From the NCBI GenBank assembly GCA_036741235.1, contig DAINSQ010000092.1, forward strand, positions 1 through 19,366: a DNA stretch of 19,366 bases, given 5' to 3'. Below, piece after piece: positions 1-7,307 of this stretch. Below the pieces are notes generated by a model. It worked only from the letters and a program-made list of their open reading frames with translations, did no database searches and was not told the origin of the DNA. Made by a program: the position numbers and the translations under genes. Position 1 is the stretch's first letter. Each line of letters begins with the position of its first letter. The DNA comes from JABWBR01 sp036741235 (GTDB taxonomy: Bacteria > Bacteroidota > Bacteroidia > Chitinophagales > Saprospiraceae).

Positions 1-1
1 T

Positions 2-57
2 GCTGATTTGCTGATTTGCTGATTTGCTGATTTGCTGATTTGCTGATTTGCTGATAA
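2..57. repeat. Octamer tandem array, unit gctgattt
   Basis: Six perfect copies of the 8-bp unit gctgattt are followed by a seventh, degenerate copy (gctgataa). The array begins at the window edge and may extend further left. Its reverse complement, (cagcaaat)n, differs by one base per unit from the octamers at 133-212, so the two arrays could pair as an imperfect inverted repeat upstream of the first gene. Confidence 0.95.
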
Positions 58-132
58 TTAAATAATTATAATGATCAACCCATCAGCATCCCGACCTCCT
101 TGCAGTCGGTACGGGACTCACTTCGTTCGCAT

Positions 133-220
133 CAGCACATTAACCCATCAGCACAACAGCACATTAACCCATCAGCACATTAACCCATCAGCACATCAGC
201 ACATTAGCACATTAAAAAAA
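133..220. repeat. Octamer array, units cagcacat / taacccat
   Basis: The stretch divides cleanly into 8-bp steps: cagcacat, taacccat, cagcacaa, cagcacat, taacccat, cagcacat, taacccat, cagcacat, cagcacat, tagcacat, then an A-rich octamer. It ends only 9 bp before the start codon at 230, so it forms most of the likely 5' leader of that gene. Between this array and the one at 2-57 lies a non-octamer segment (about 92-130) with a short inverted repeat (CCGAC/GTCGG). Confidence 0.9.
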
Positions 221-229
221 CAATCCATC

Positions 230-976
230 ATGAAACGTATTCAATGGCTTTTATTAGGCCTCATCGGCGTATTCACACTGACGCTCAGCCCGGGCTGCTT
301 TATCGATATAGATGATGACGACAACATCTTCGGATGTTTAAACGGCAGCGGCCCCATCGTCAGTGAAACCATTACACTGCCCGATTTTACGGGCATTGAC
401 GTAAGAATGTCCGCCAGGGTATTTGTACGTCAGGGCGACGAATTTGAAGTGACCGTAGAAGGCAAACAAAACATTATTGACGAACTGGAACGCGACGTGC
501 ACAACGGCATCTGGCGTATTGAAATCGATCGCTGTGTACGCGACGTAGGCGAACTCACCGTATTTGTCACCATGCCTGATATCACCAGCCTAAAAATGTC
601 GGGCTCAGGCGATATTATCAGTGAAAATACCCTGATAGTACAAGATATTAACCTGGAGATCTCCGGCTCGGGCGACATCGACCTTTCGCTGGAGGCCGAT
701 GACATCGATTCGCGTATTTCCGGCTCCGGCGATCTCATCCTTGAAGGGCTGGCCGACGAACTCGATCTGACGATCTCCGGCTCCGGCGATCTCAGGGCTT
801 TCGGCCTCACTTTGCGCACGGCCGATATCAATATTACGGGCAGCGGAGATGCGGAAGTGTTTGTTAACGAACTACTTATTGTGAGAATTAGCGGCAGCGG
901 CGATGTCTTCTTCAAAGGAGATCCCACGATCGATACCACCATTACGGGGTCGGGCCGCGTTGTTGATGCAAATTAA
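230..976 (+). CDS. GIN-domain (DUF2807) lipoprotein
   Basis: Predicted 248-residue exported lipoprotein. I chose the ATG at 230 because it opens a signal peptide (KR, then a hydrophobic run to about residue 18) ending in LSPGC, with Cys23 as the likely lipidated residue. An in-frame ATG at 71 would only add residues encoded by the octamer repeats. After the Cys comes an acidic stretch (FIDIDDDD), which resembles the acidic lipoprotein export signals that send Bacteroidota lipoproteins to the cell surface. The rest carries seven evenly spaced [MI][ST]GSG[DR] motifs, the hallmark of the GIN/DUF2807 'auto-transporter adhesin head' beta-helix family. A strong hairpin terminator follows at 1004-1045, so it is probably transcribed alone. 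The ligand and the exact role are unknown. Confidence 0.88.
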   Translation: MKRIQWLLLGLIGVFTLTLSPGCFIDIDDDDNIFGCLNGSGPIVSETITLPDFTGIDVRMSARVFVRQGDEFEVTVEGKQNIIDELERDVHNGIWRIEIDRCVRDVGELTVFVTMPDITSLKMSGSGDIISENTLIVQDINLEISGSGDIDLSLEADDIDSRISGSGDLILEGLADELDLTISGSGDLRAFGLTLRTADINITGSGDAEVFVNELLIVRISGSGDVFFKGDPTIDTTITGSGRVVDAN

Positions 977-1003
977 AGCAATTCACTTTTGAACATCCCT
1001 CCG

Positions 1004-1045
1004 CAAAAGGGCGTTTCGATAAAAAGAAGCGCCCTTTTGTTTTTT
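1004..1045 (+). terminator. Rho-independent terminator after the GIN lipoprotein gene
   Basis: A ten-base-pair stem pairs 1004-1013 (CAAAAGGGCG) with 1030-1039 (CGCCCTTTTG) around a 16-nt loop and is followed by six T. It lies 28 bp after the stop codon at 976. Confidence 0.9.
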
Positions 1046-1153
1046 GGAGAATACCGCTGGAAAAAGGTGGATTTCACCGCAATAAAATCTAAATTTAGCG
1101 CGCTTAAACGAACTACGCAACAAGCTATCTTTAACCAAATAAAGTGCATCCGG

Positions 1154-2482
1154 ATGGATCCCTTAAAGCAACAATTTGCAGAAAAAGCAGCCGATCTGCG
1201 CGGCAAAGTAAAGGCCATGCTCAAAGAACATGGCGACACGGTAGTTGAATCGGTTACGCTGGAACAGATTTACGGCGGCGCCCGCAATATCCGCATGATG
1301 GTGTGGGAAACTTCAGAACTGGACCCAATGGAAGGCATTCGTTTCCGTGGTTACTCCATCACGCAACTCAAAGCATTGCTGCCCAAAAACCCGGGCGGCT
1401 CAGAGCCCAAACCGGAAGGCCTGTTCTGGCTGATGCTGGTAGGTGAAATTCCAACTGATGAGCAGGTGGAATGGCTCTCTGCCGAGTGGCGTCGTCGCAG
1501 CCATGTGCCAGCCCATGTGTTTTCCATGCTTGACAGCCTGCCGTTGACTACCCACCCGATGACGCAATTCATCGCGGCCATCACAGCCATGCAAACCGAA
1601 AGCATTTTCGCCAAACGCTACGATGAAGGGCTCAACAAAGCAGATTACTGGGAGCCTACCTACGAAGATACCATGAATTTACTGGCGGGCCTTCCCCGGA
1701 TCGCAGCCTATATCTATCGCCGATCTTTCCACAACGGGCAGCATATCGCCCCCGATCCCTCGCTCGACTGGGGCGGCAATTTCGCCCATATGCTGGGTGT
1801 GCCCGGCGAGGAATTCAAAGAGCTTATGCGGCTTTACCTCACGATCCATGCCGACCACGAAGGCGGCAATGCCTCCGCCCACACAATGCATCTGGTGGGC
1901 TCTACGTTGAGCGACGCGTACCTCTCGTTTGCCGCAGCCATGGGCGCCTTGGCCGGCCCCCTGCACGGCCTTGCCAACCAGGAGGTTATCCGCTGGATTT
2001 TCAATATGCTCGACGAATTGGGAACCCGCAGGCCCACCAACGAACAACTGGCCGAGTATGTTCGCAATACGCTGGCTTCCGGACAGGTAATACCCGGCTA
2101 CGGCCACGCTGTATTGCGCCGCCCTGACCCCCGATTCATGGCGCAAAAAGAATTTGCCGAAGCCCGCATTCCCGATAGCGATATCGTGAAGGTGGTATGG
2201 CAGGTATTTGAAGTGGTGCCGCCCATCCTCGAAAGCCTGGGCAAAGTGAAAAACCCCTGGCCCAACGTCGACGCCCACTCCGGCGCTCTGTTGGTACACT
2301 ACGGCCTCACAGAGTACGACTACTATACCGTGCTCTTCGGCGTTTCGCGCGCAATGGGCGTATTGGCCGCCACCTGCTGGGCGCGCGCCATGGGCATGCC
2401 CCTCGAACGCCCCAAATCGATTACAACCGAATGGGCGCAGCAATTTTTGGCAAAAAAACAAGCGCAAGCGGCAGTCTCCTAA
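1154..2482 (+). CDS. Citrate synthase, eukaryotic (mitochondrial) type
   Basis: Predicted 442-residue enzyme that condenses oxaloacetate with acetyl-CoA to give citrate, the entry step of the TCA cycle; cytoplasmic. The protein reads like the mitochondrial enzyme rather than the usual hexameric bacterial GltA: GGSEPKPEGLFWLMLVG, LTIHADHEGGNASAHT and LAGPLHGLANQE are close to the animal sequences. The catalytic triad is present as His271 (PLHG), His318 (GYGHAVLR) and Asp373 (NVDAHSG), close to His274, His320 and Asp375 of the pig enzyme. The ATG at 1154 gives a natural N-terminus (MDPLKQQFAEKA); the open frame extends upstream to 989 but runs through the terminator of the preceding gene. I see no strong promoter; a weak TAAATTTA lies at 1090-1097. 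It is probably monocistronic, because a hairpin follows at 2555-2574. Confidence 0.95.
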   Translation: MDPLKQQFAEKAADLRGKVKAMLKEHGDTVVESVTLEQIYGGARNIRMMVWETSELDPMEGIRFRGYSITQLKALLPKNPGGSEPKPEGLFWLMLVGEIPTDEQVEWLSAEWRRRSHVPAHVFSMLDSLPLTTHPMTQFIAAITAMQTESIFAKRYDEGLNKADYWEPTYEDTMNLLAGLPRIAAYIYRRSFHNGQHIAPDPSLDWGGNFAHMLGVPGEEFKELMRLYLTIHADHEGGNASAHTMHLVGSTLSDAYLSFAAAMGALAGPLHGLANQEVIRWIFNMLDELGTRRPTNEQLAEYVRNTLASGQVIPGYGHAVLRRPDPRFMAQKEFAEARIPDSDIVKVVWQVFEVVPPILESLGKVKNPWPNVDAHSGALLVHYGLTEYDYYTVLFGVSRAMGVLAATCWARAMGMPLERPKSITTEWAQQFLAKKQAQAAVS

Positions 2483-2545
2483 CCGCGCTTTGTATTTGAT
2501 GCAGCGAAAAAAAGTGCGAACATTCGCCACTTAACAAAAAATATT

Positions 2546-2553
2546 TATTTTTG
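2546..2553 (+). promoter_or_regulatory. Candidate Bacteroidota -7 box (TATTTTTG) upstream of gcvH
   Basis: TATTTTTG matches the Bacteroidota -7 consensus TAnnTTTG. Nineteen bases further upstream TTCG (2523-2526) is a 3-of-4 match to the -33 box TTTG. The start of transcription would fall inside the hairpin at 2555-2574, which conflicts with reading that hairpin purely as a leader element. Confidence 0.5.
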
Positions 2554-2554
2554 A

Positions 2555-2574
2555 GCGGCCCTATCACGGGCCGC
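2555..2574 (+). terminator. Seven-bp GC-rich hairpin, likely terminator of citrate synthase
   Basis: GCGGCCC (2555-2561) and GGGCCGC (2568-2574) form a perfect stem with a 6-nt loop, followed by the T-rich tract TATTATTTTATT. It lies 73 bp after the citrate synthase stop and 40 bp before gcvH, so a terminator is the simplest reading. A role at the 5' end of the gcvH transcript is the alternative. Confidence 0.6.
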
Positions 2575-2613
2575 TATTATTTTATTCACAATGACACTAT
2601 CCAAATAGTTGAT

Positions 2614-3009
2614 ATGCAATTTCCATCTAACTTGCGCTACACAGAAGATCACGAGTGGATCCGTATCGAAGAGGGCAGCGCAATCGCTTATGTCGGTATT
2701 ACCGATTTCGCCCAGCACGAACTCGACGAGCTGGTTTACATCGAAGTAGAAACTGTGGGTGAAACCCTCGGCGCCGGCGAGATCTTCGGCGCCGTCGAAG
2801 CCGTAAAAACAACTTCCGACCTGTTTATGCCCGTTTCCGGAAAAATCCTGGAATTCAACGAGAAACTCTCCGAATCGGGCGGCGATGACCCCACCCTGGT
2901 CAACCGCGACCCCTACGGCGATGGCTGGATTGTGAAAATCGAAATGACCGACCCCGCTGAATTGTCGGCATTACTCGATGCAAACGCCTATGAAGCCCTG
3001 GTAAAATAA
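2614..3009 (+). CDS. gcvH: Glycine cleavage system H protein
   Basis: Predicted 131-residue lipoyl carrier of the glycine cleavage system. It shuttles the aminomethyl group between the P, T and L proteins. The whole chain matches the family: LRYTEDHEWIRIE at the N-terminus, YVGITDFAQHELDELVYIE, the lipoylation loop FGAVEAVKTTSDL with the modified Lys at residue 65, and a C-terminal NRDPYGDGWIVKIE. Family members are usually about 125-130 residues, which supports the ATG at 2614 over the in-frame one at 2551. No gcvP, gcvT or lpd gene lies in the window; H proteins are often encoded apart from them and can also serve as lipoate relays. tonB follows after 84 bp, with no strong terminator between them. 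Confidence 0.96.
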   Translation: MQFPSNLRYTEDHEWIRIEEGSAIAYVGITDFAQHELDELVYIEVETVGETLGAGEIFGAVEAVKTTSDLFMPVSGKILEFNEKLSESGGDDPTLVNRDPYGDGWIVKIEMTDPAELSALLDANAYEALVK

Positions 3010-3015
3010 TTATTT

Positions 3016-3049
3016 TGCGCCTCATACGCCAAAAACGGCAAGCGGCGCA
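3016..3049 (+). other. Weak stem-loop and short direct repeat between gcvH and tonB
   Basis: TGCGCC (3016-3021) can pair with GGCGCA (3044-3049), and an inner GCC/GGC pair (3028-3030, 3037-3039) extends the stem. No T tract follows. The heptamer ctcatac occurs at 3021-3027 and again at 3051-3057. It may be a weak terminator or a 3' end stabiliser; the evidence is thin. Confidence 0.3.
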
Positions 3050-3093
3050 TCTCATACATTGATATTAATTTATTACCCATAAATTCTGCCCAT

Positions 3094-4020
3094 ATGCTGT
3101 CTAGCCTGAGCTTCGAAATTACCGGGACCATGTTCATGGTGGGCGTAGTACTTGCAATAGCGATTATCGCAGCAGTTATTTTGCTGATGAAATCGCAATT
3201 TAACAAGTTCGCCAAACAACATGAAGAAGGTCTACACTCGGATAAGCCCAGCGGCTTCCAGTTGGACTCAAGAAACAAGTATCCCGAAGCAGATATCTTC
3301 CGCTGGAGGGGCACTTTTCTCAATTTGGGTCGCACACTGGCGCTCGCCATTACTGTGCTGGCTTTCGCGTGGACGAAGTACGACAAAACGATTGACGTTT
3401 CTCAGTACCTCGAAACGCTGGAAGAAGAAATCGAGGTGGAACCGCCTCGTACTTCCGAGCCGCCTCCGCCTCCTCCACCGCCGCCTCCGCCCGTTATTCA
3501 GGCCGTTCCCGATGAACTCATCGTGGAAGACCAGCCCGAATTCGTAAGCCAGGAGATTACGCAGGAATCTGAGATCGTAGCGCCGCCGGCGCCCAAAAAC
3601 GACCCTCCTCCTCCTCCGCCGCCGCCGCCGCCTCCGCCGCCCAAAGAAGAAGAAGAAATCTTCCGCGTGGTAGAAGAGATGCCGCGATTCCCGGGTTGCG
3701 AAGACCAACCGACGATGGATGAAAAGAAAAAATGCGCCGACAAAAAGATGCTTGAATTTATTTATAAAAATATCAAGTATCCGGCCATCGCCCGTGAAAA
3801 CGGTGTAGAAGGCACGGCTGTAGTCACCTTCGTCGTTGAAAAAGACGGCACCGTAACCGATGTCAAAGTGGTGCGCGATATCGGCGCCCAGTGCGGCCAG
3901 GAAGCAATGCGCGTGGTGAACATGTTGATTGCCGATGGCATCAATTGGCTGCCAGGCAAACAACGCGGCCGCCCCGTACGCGTACAGTTCAACCTGCCCG
4001 TGCGCTTCAAACTCGAGTAA
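3094..4020 (+). CDS. tonB: Energy transducer TonB with an extra N-terminal membrane helix
   Basis: Predicted 308-residue inner-membrane protein that would pass proton-motive force from ExbBD to outer-membrane TonB-dependent transporters. The C-terminal TonB domain covers about residues 212-308 (NIKYPAIARENGVEGTAVV, then a GTVTDVKVVRD segment), the form common in Bacteroidota. The canonical anchor is at about 76-93, preceded by KYPEADIFRWRG, a typical start for Bacteroidota TonB. A second hydrophobic helix lies upstream at about 13-32. The periplasmic linker carries two unbroken proline runs, 11 residues (123-133) and 13 residues (171-183), separated by an acidic stretch. The Lys/Arg-rich loop between the helices should be cytoplasmic, so both termini would lie in the periplasm. 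No exbB or exbD is present nearby. A strong terminator follows at 4044-4089. If the real start is internal, the extra helix would be lost, but the frame reads naturally from 3094. Confidence 0.9.
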   Translation: MLSSLSFEITGTMFMVGVVLAIAIIAAVILLMKSQFNKFAKQHEEGLHSDKPSGFQLDSRNKYPEADIFRWRGTFLNLGRTLALAITVLAFAWTKYDKTIDVSQYLETLEEEIEVEPPRTSEPPPPPPPPPPPVIQAVPDELIVEDQPEFVSQEITQESEIVAPPAPKNDPPPPPPPPPPPPPKEEEEIFRVVEEMPRFPGCEDQPTMDEKKKCADKKMLEFIYKNIKYPAIARENGVEGTAVVTFVVEKDGTVTDVKVVRDIGAQCGQEAMRVVNMLIADGINWLPGKQRGRPVRVQFNLPVRFKLE

Positions 4021-4043
4021 TATTCTGATTGGTATATATTGCC

Positions 4044-4089
4044 AAAAAAAGAGTCATCCCGGCTAATCATCCAGGATGGCTCTTTTTTT
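4044..4089 (+). terminator. Rho-independent terminator after tonB
   Basis: A 16-bp stem pairs 4044-4059 (A7 then GAGTCATCC) with 4074-4089 (GGATGGCTC then T7), with a single G-U pair and a 14-nt loop. The T tract is part of the 3' arm and the A tract is part of the 5' arm, so the element could also work on the opposite strand. Confidence 0.93.
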
Positions 4090-4121
4090 AGGTAACAAGG
4101 CGACAGGGGCACAGGGTGCAA
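4090..4121. repeat. Degenerate octamer array related to aaggtgac
   Basis: Four steps of eight bases read aggtaaca, aggcgaca, ggggcaca, gggtgcaa. The first two are each one mismatch from aggtgaca, a rotation of the unit in the array at 13573-13652. It looks like a decayed copy of the same repeat family. Confidence 0.5.
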
Positions 4122-4145
4122 CTTTTGCCGAAAGTTGGCGTTTTT
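4119..4145 (+). terminator. Second terminator-like hairpin before the TPR gene
   Basis: CAACTTT (4119-4125) pairs with AAAGTTG (4131-4137) around a 5-nt loop, followed three bases later by TTTTT (4141-4145). The stem is short and AT-rich, so it may be a leader hairpin rather than a true terminator. Confidence 0.35.
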
Positions 4146-4191
4146 AATACACAGCCTTATTACATTGATATTATTTCAAATCATCAACTGC

Positions 4192-5997
4192 ATGAAACGC
4201 TTTTTAATATTGATTGCCTTTTGGGTAGGACTGTCAGGGGGGCTTATGGGGCAAGATGCGCGTTTGGCACAACAGTACTATCAGGATGGCGAATACGAAA
4301 AAGCAGCTGTGCTCTTCGAAAAATTATTTCGGGCCAACGAGCAAAACGACTATTTTTTTAACAGCTATATCGAATGCCTGATCGAATTGTCGTCGTATGA
4401 CAAAGCAGGGCAGGAAATTACTAAGCAGATCAAAAAAGACCCGGCCAACGGCAGTTTATACGTCACTTACGGTAAATTATTAGAACGACAGGACAAATTG
4501 GAGGAAGCCGACCAGCAATACCAGTTTGCTATCGACCGGCTTACCCCCGATCAATACTCCATTATCAAGTTGGCCAACATGTTTGCCAACCAAATGAAAT
4601 ACGATCAGGCCATCGCCGCTTATGAAAAAGGCGCAACACTGCTCAAAGACAATCAGCTATTCGCCTATAACCTGGGCGATCTTTACCGCCGCAAAGGCGA
4701 AATTCCCCGTATGATCGAGCAATACCTCAACAGCCTTGACGATAGCCCCGAGCGGCTCAACAACCTCAAAACCATCTTCCAGCGCTACCTGATGGCTGAA
4801 GACTTTAAAGAATTGCAAGCTCAACTCTACACTCGCCTGCAAAGCAATGAAAACGCCGTGCCCTACGTAGAACTCCTTACCTGGGTATTCATCCAGCGCA
4901 AAGATTACAAAAACGCATTTCGCCAGGCGCGCGCGCTCGACCGGCGGCTCGACGAAAACGGAGGCCGCGTTTTCCGGCTCGCAGAAATTGCCTATAACGA
5001 ACAAGATTATGATGCAGCCATCGAAGCCTTCGAATATGTTGTAAAAGAAAAAGGCCTCAACTCCTCCTTCTACATTGACGCCAAAAGAGGCGCCCTCCGC
5101 AGCCGGCGCAACAAACTGGTTGCAGGCTATAGCTATACCGTACAAGACCTGCGCCACCTGGAAATGCAATACGACTCGTTCCTCAATGAATTTGGACGAT
5201 CAAAACTCACGGCCGGCATCGTCCTGGAATTGGCAGAACTCGAAGCCCTGTATATCAACGACATCGACAAAGCCATACTAATCCTGTCCCAAATGATCGA
5301 ATACCCAGGTATCGATCGCGTCATTCAAGCCAGGGGAAAACTCAGCCTGGGCGACTACCACCTCATCAAAAACGACCCTTGGGAAGCAACCCTGTTGTAT
5401 TCTCAGGTAGACAAGGCCTTTCAGGAAGACATACTGGGCCACGAAGCCCGCTTCCGAAATGCCAAATTATCATATTACTCAGGCGACTTTCAGTGGGCGC
5501 AGGCCCAGTTTGAAGTGCTCAAGGCCTCAACTTCCAAGTTAATTGCCAATGACGCTCTCGACCTATCCATCTTCATTATGGATAACCTGGGTTTGGACAG
5601 TACCGCCACAGCCCTCGAAAAATATGCGCAGGCCGACCTGTTGGTATTCCAAAACCGCTTTGACGATGCCTTTAAACAATTAGACAGCCTGCTGATCGCT
5701 TTTCCAGAACACGCCCTTGAAGACGACGTATTGTATCTAAAATCAAAAATATACGTCAAACGTCGCGATTTCCAGCAAGCAGCTGTCATGCTCCAACGCA
5801 TTATTGACAACTATCCCACCGATATACGCGCCGACAATGCCGTATTTGAACTGGCGGAGCTCAACGAGCGCCAATTAGGCGATATTGAAAAGGCCAAGTC
5901 AATGTATGAAAAACTGTTTATAGAATATTCCGGCAGTACATTTGCCGTAGAGGCAAGGAAGAGATACAGAGCTTTGCGCGGCGATAATATACAATAG
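4192..5997 (+). CDS. Secreted TPR-repeat protein
   Basis: Predicted 601-residue exported protein built almost entirely of tetratricopeptide-like helical pairs. The ATG at 4192 gives a signal peptide (MKRFLILIAFWVGLSGG, probable cleavage near LMGQ|D); the frame opens earlier, at 4135, but that would bury the signal. Repeats are visible from about residue 25: QQYYQDGEYEKAAVLFEKLF, YGKLLERQDKLEEADQQYQFAI and MKYDQAIAAYEKG, then a divergent middle, then YVKRRDFQQAAVMLQRIIDNYP, DNAVFELAELNERQ and AKSMYEKLFIEYSGSTFAVEARKRYR at the end. The last part resembles the TPRs of periplasmic lipoproteins such as BamD. There is no catalytic motif, so it is likely a scaffold or assembly protein in the periplasm. 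The partner cannot be deduced: the neighbours are tonB, behind a terminator, and rpmH on the other strand. Confidence 0.8.
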   Translation: MKRFLILIAFWVGLSGGLMGQDARLAQQYYQDGEYEKAAVLFEKLFRANEQNDYFFNSYIECLIELSSYDKAGQEITKQIKKDPANGSLYVTYGKLLERQDKLEEADQQYQFAIDRLTPDQYSIIKLANMFANQMKYDQAIAAYEKGATLLKDNQLFAYNLGDLYRRKGEIPRMIEQYLNSLDDSPERLNNLKTIFQRYLMAEDFKELQAQLYTRLQSNENAVPYVELLTWVFIQRKDYKNAFRQARALDRRLDENGGRVFRLAEIAYNEQDYDAAIEAFEYVVKEKGLNSSFYIDAKRGALRSRRNKLVAGYSYTVQDLRHLEMQYDSFLNEFGRSKLTAGIVLELAELEALYINDIDKAILILSQMIEYPGIDRVIQARGKLSLGDYHLIKNDPWEATLLYSQVDKAFQEDILGHEARFRNAKLSYYSGDFQWAQAQFEVLKASTSKLIANDALDLSIFIMDNLGLDSTATALEKYAQADLLVFQNRFDDAFKQLDSLLIAFPEHALEDDVLYLKSKIYVKRRDFQQAAVMLQRIIDNYPTDIRADNAVFELAELNERQLGDIEKAKSMYEKLFIEYSGSTFAVEARKRYRALRGDNIQ

Positions 5998-6064
5998 AAG
6001 CAAGATAGATAAAAACCGCTAATGAAGCCGGATTGCTGCGGAGATGTGTATTGAGCGCCTTGTC

Positions 6065-6088
6065 GCGATGGGGGGCAAACCCCATCGC
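6065..6088. terminator. Nine-bp hairpin between the convergent TPR gene and rpmH
   Basis: GCGATGGGG (6065-6073) and CCCCATCGC (6080-6088) form a perfect stem with a 6-nt loop, midway between two converging stop codons. On the plus strand it is followed by TGGTATTATTTC; on the minus strand there is no T run. It probably ends transcription of the TPR gene and protects the 3' end of the rpmH transcript. Confidence 0.6.
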
Positions 6089-6093
6089 TGGTA

Positions 6094-6249
6094 TTATTTC
6101 AGGCGTCTTTCGTCAGAAACCGTGAGGCGCGCGCGGCCATTTGCACGACGACGGGCCAACACCTTGCGGCCGTTCTTGCTGCTCATGCGCGCCCTGAAGC
6201 CATGTTTGTTGGCGCGTTTCCTTCTCGAAGGTTGGTAGGTCCTTTTCAT
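6094..6249 (-). CDS. rpmH: 50S ribosomal protein L34
   Basis: A 51-residue, very basic protein read on the minus strand from ATG at 6249 to TAA at 6094. It begins MKRTYQPSRRKRANKHGFRA and continues RMSSKNGRKVLARRRANGR, the standard L34 pattern, ending in TVSDERRLK. The length fits the family (44-52 residues). L34 is a small structural protein of the large ribosomal subunit. The usual rnpA neighbour is not seen next to it: a hairpin and a TPR gene lie downstream. A clear promoter is present at 6289-6319, leaving a leader of about 35 nt. Confidence 0.97.
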   Translation of the reverse strand: MKRTYQPSRRKRANKHGFRARMSSKNGRKVLARRRANGRARLTVSDERRLK

Positions 6250-6288
6250 CCTTTTCTAGCTTTTAGCTCTCGTTTTCAAAAAGTCAGG

Positions 6289-6319
6289 CAAAGGTACAAG
6301 TATTTTGACAATTGCCAAA
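6289..6319 (-). promoter_or_regulatory. Bacteroidota sigma-A promoter of rpmH
   Basis: On the minus strand TTTG (6319-6316) is followed by exactly 19 nt and then TACCTTTG (6296-6289). Both boxes fit the Bacteroidota housekeeping consensus TTTG-N19-TAnnTTTG perfectly. Transcription should start at about 6282, upstream of the rpmH ATG at 6249. Confidence 0.85.
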
Positions 6320-6410
6320 TTACAGGTTTTCTTTTTTTCGCTGTAAATCTCTGTATTACCGATATTATACAAATTTACTTATTTTGCTTCCCAAAGAACA
6401 GCACCCAATT

Positions 6411-7307
6411 ATGAAACCCGGTCAACCCACTTCACGCTCCAACGCCTATTTTTGGCTAAGCATCAGCTACATATTAGCCTGTGCGCTAGGCTACTGGGCT
6501 GGTTTAGCAGCCTATCGACAAACAGACGGCCATCTGATCACAGCAGTTGCAGTAGCTGATGTAGTGGCCACCATTATCGTATTTGCCTTCAGCCTTCGCT
6601 TTGATAACAGCAGCTTCTACGACCCTTACTGGAGCGTTATCCCCATTTTGATAGCCGTTTTTTTAGCGGTTTGGGGCTGGGATAGCGGGGCAGACCGGTT
6701 GCGCAGCGTAGCGACTTTGTTGTTGGTAACCTGGTGGGGCGCCCGGCTCACCTGGAACTGGGCGCGCAACTGGCATTGATTATAGCACCAAGACTGGAGC
6801 TATATTGATCTTCAAAAACAAAATGGCAGGGCTTACTGGATAGTCAGCTTTCTGGGCATTCATATGATGCCCACCGCGCTGGTATTCCTGGGGTGTCTGC
6901 CGTTATTCACCATCATGACGGAGCCCGGTAAGCCCGTTCATTTTTTGGATATCGCCGGTATTTTGCTCGCAGCAAGCGCTATCCTGCTTGAAACTGTTGC
7001 CGATAATCAACTTGACAGGTATAAAAAAGATCCGAATCGACCTGCCGGAAAAACCTTTACAGGAGGCGTGTGGGGCAAAACGCGCCATCCCAACTACCTG
7101 GGCGAGGTCTGCTTCTGGTGGGGCCTGGCAGCCATAGGGATAGCGGCACAGCCCGACAAATGGTGGGTAATAGCGGGGGCGGTATGTATTAATGCACTAT
7201 TTCAGTTTATCAGCATACCGATGATGGAGAAACACTTGTTGGCTCGCCGCGCCGATTACGCGGAGGTTCAAAAGCGCGTGCCGCGCTTTCTACCGCTACC
7301 GGTCTGA
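6411..7307 (+). pseudogene. DUF1295 / steroid 5-alpha-reductase-like membrane protein, broken by two stop codons
   Basis: The frame encodes a multi-helix membrane protein of 298 codons, the usual size for the DUF1295 family, which is related to steroid 5-alpha reductases and isoprenylcysteine methyltransferases. Recognisable parts are WWGARLTWNWARNWH, then HQDWSYIDLQ, WIVSFLGIHMMPTALVFLGCLPL, and near the end GGVWGKTRHPNYLGEVCFWWGL. Two stop codons interrupt it in the same frame: TGA at 6777-6779 (codon 123) and TAG at 6783-6785 (codon 125). As I recall the family, the interrupted spot normally reads W-x-G-L-x-H-E-D-W-R-Y, so single substitutions (GGA to TGA, CAG to TAG) would explain both, with no frameshift. 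Everything downstream stays open and well conserved. The last residues (PLPV) and the final stop are encoded by the palindromic repeat at 7292-7336. It could be a recent pseudogene, a sequencing error or, less likely, a readthrough gene. Substrate unknown. Confidence 0.8.

Noticed and set aside
71..229. Upstream ATG extension of the GIN lipoprotein
   Set aside because: It would be encoded by octamer repeats and would bury the lipoprotein signal peptide.
430..942. 170-residue open frame on the minus strand
   Set aside because: It lies entirely antisense to the GIN lipoprotein; its repetitive Ser-Pro-Glu-Pro pattern is the complement of the GSGD repeats.
1679..2530. 283-residue open frame on the minus strand
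   Set aside because: It is antisense to citrate synthase, whose residues and motifs are unmistakable; the shadow has no family features.
3268..3963. 231-residue open frame on the minus strand
   Set aside because: It is antisense to tonB; its Arg runs are the complement of the proline codons.
6777..6779. TGA as a recoded (selenocysteine or reassigned) codon in the DUF1295 gene
   Set aside because: A TAG follows two codons later, and TGA is used as a normal stop elsewhere in the window (13585-13587, 17417-17419). No selenocysteine context is expected in this family.
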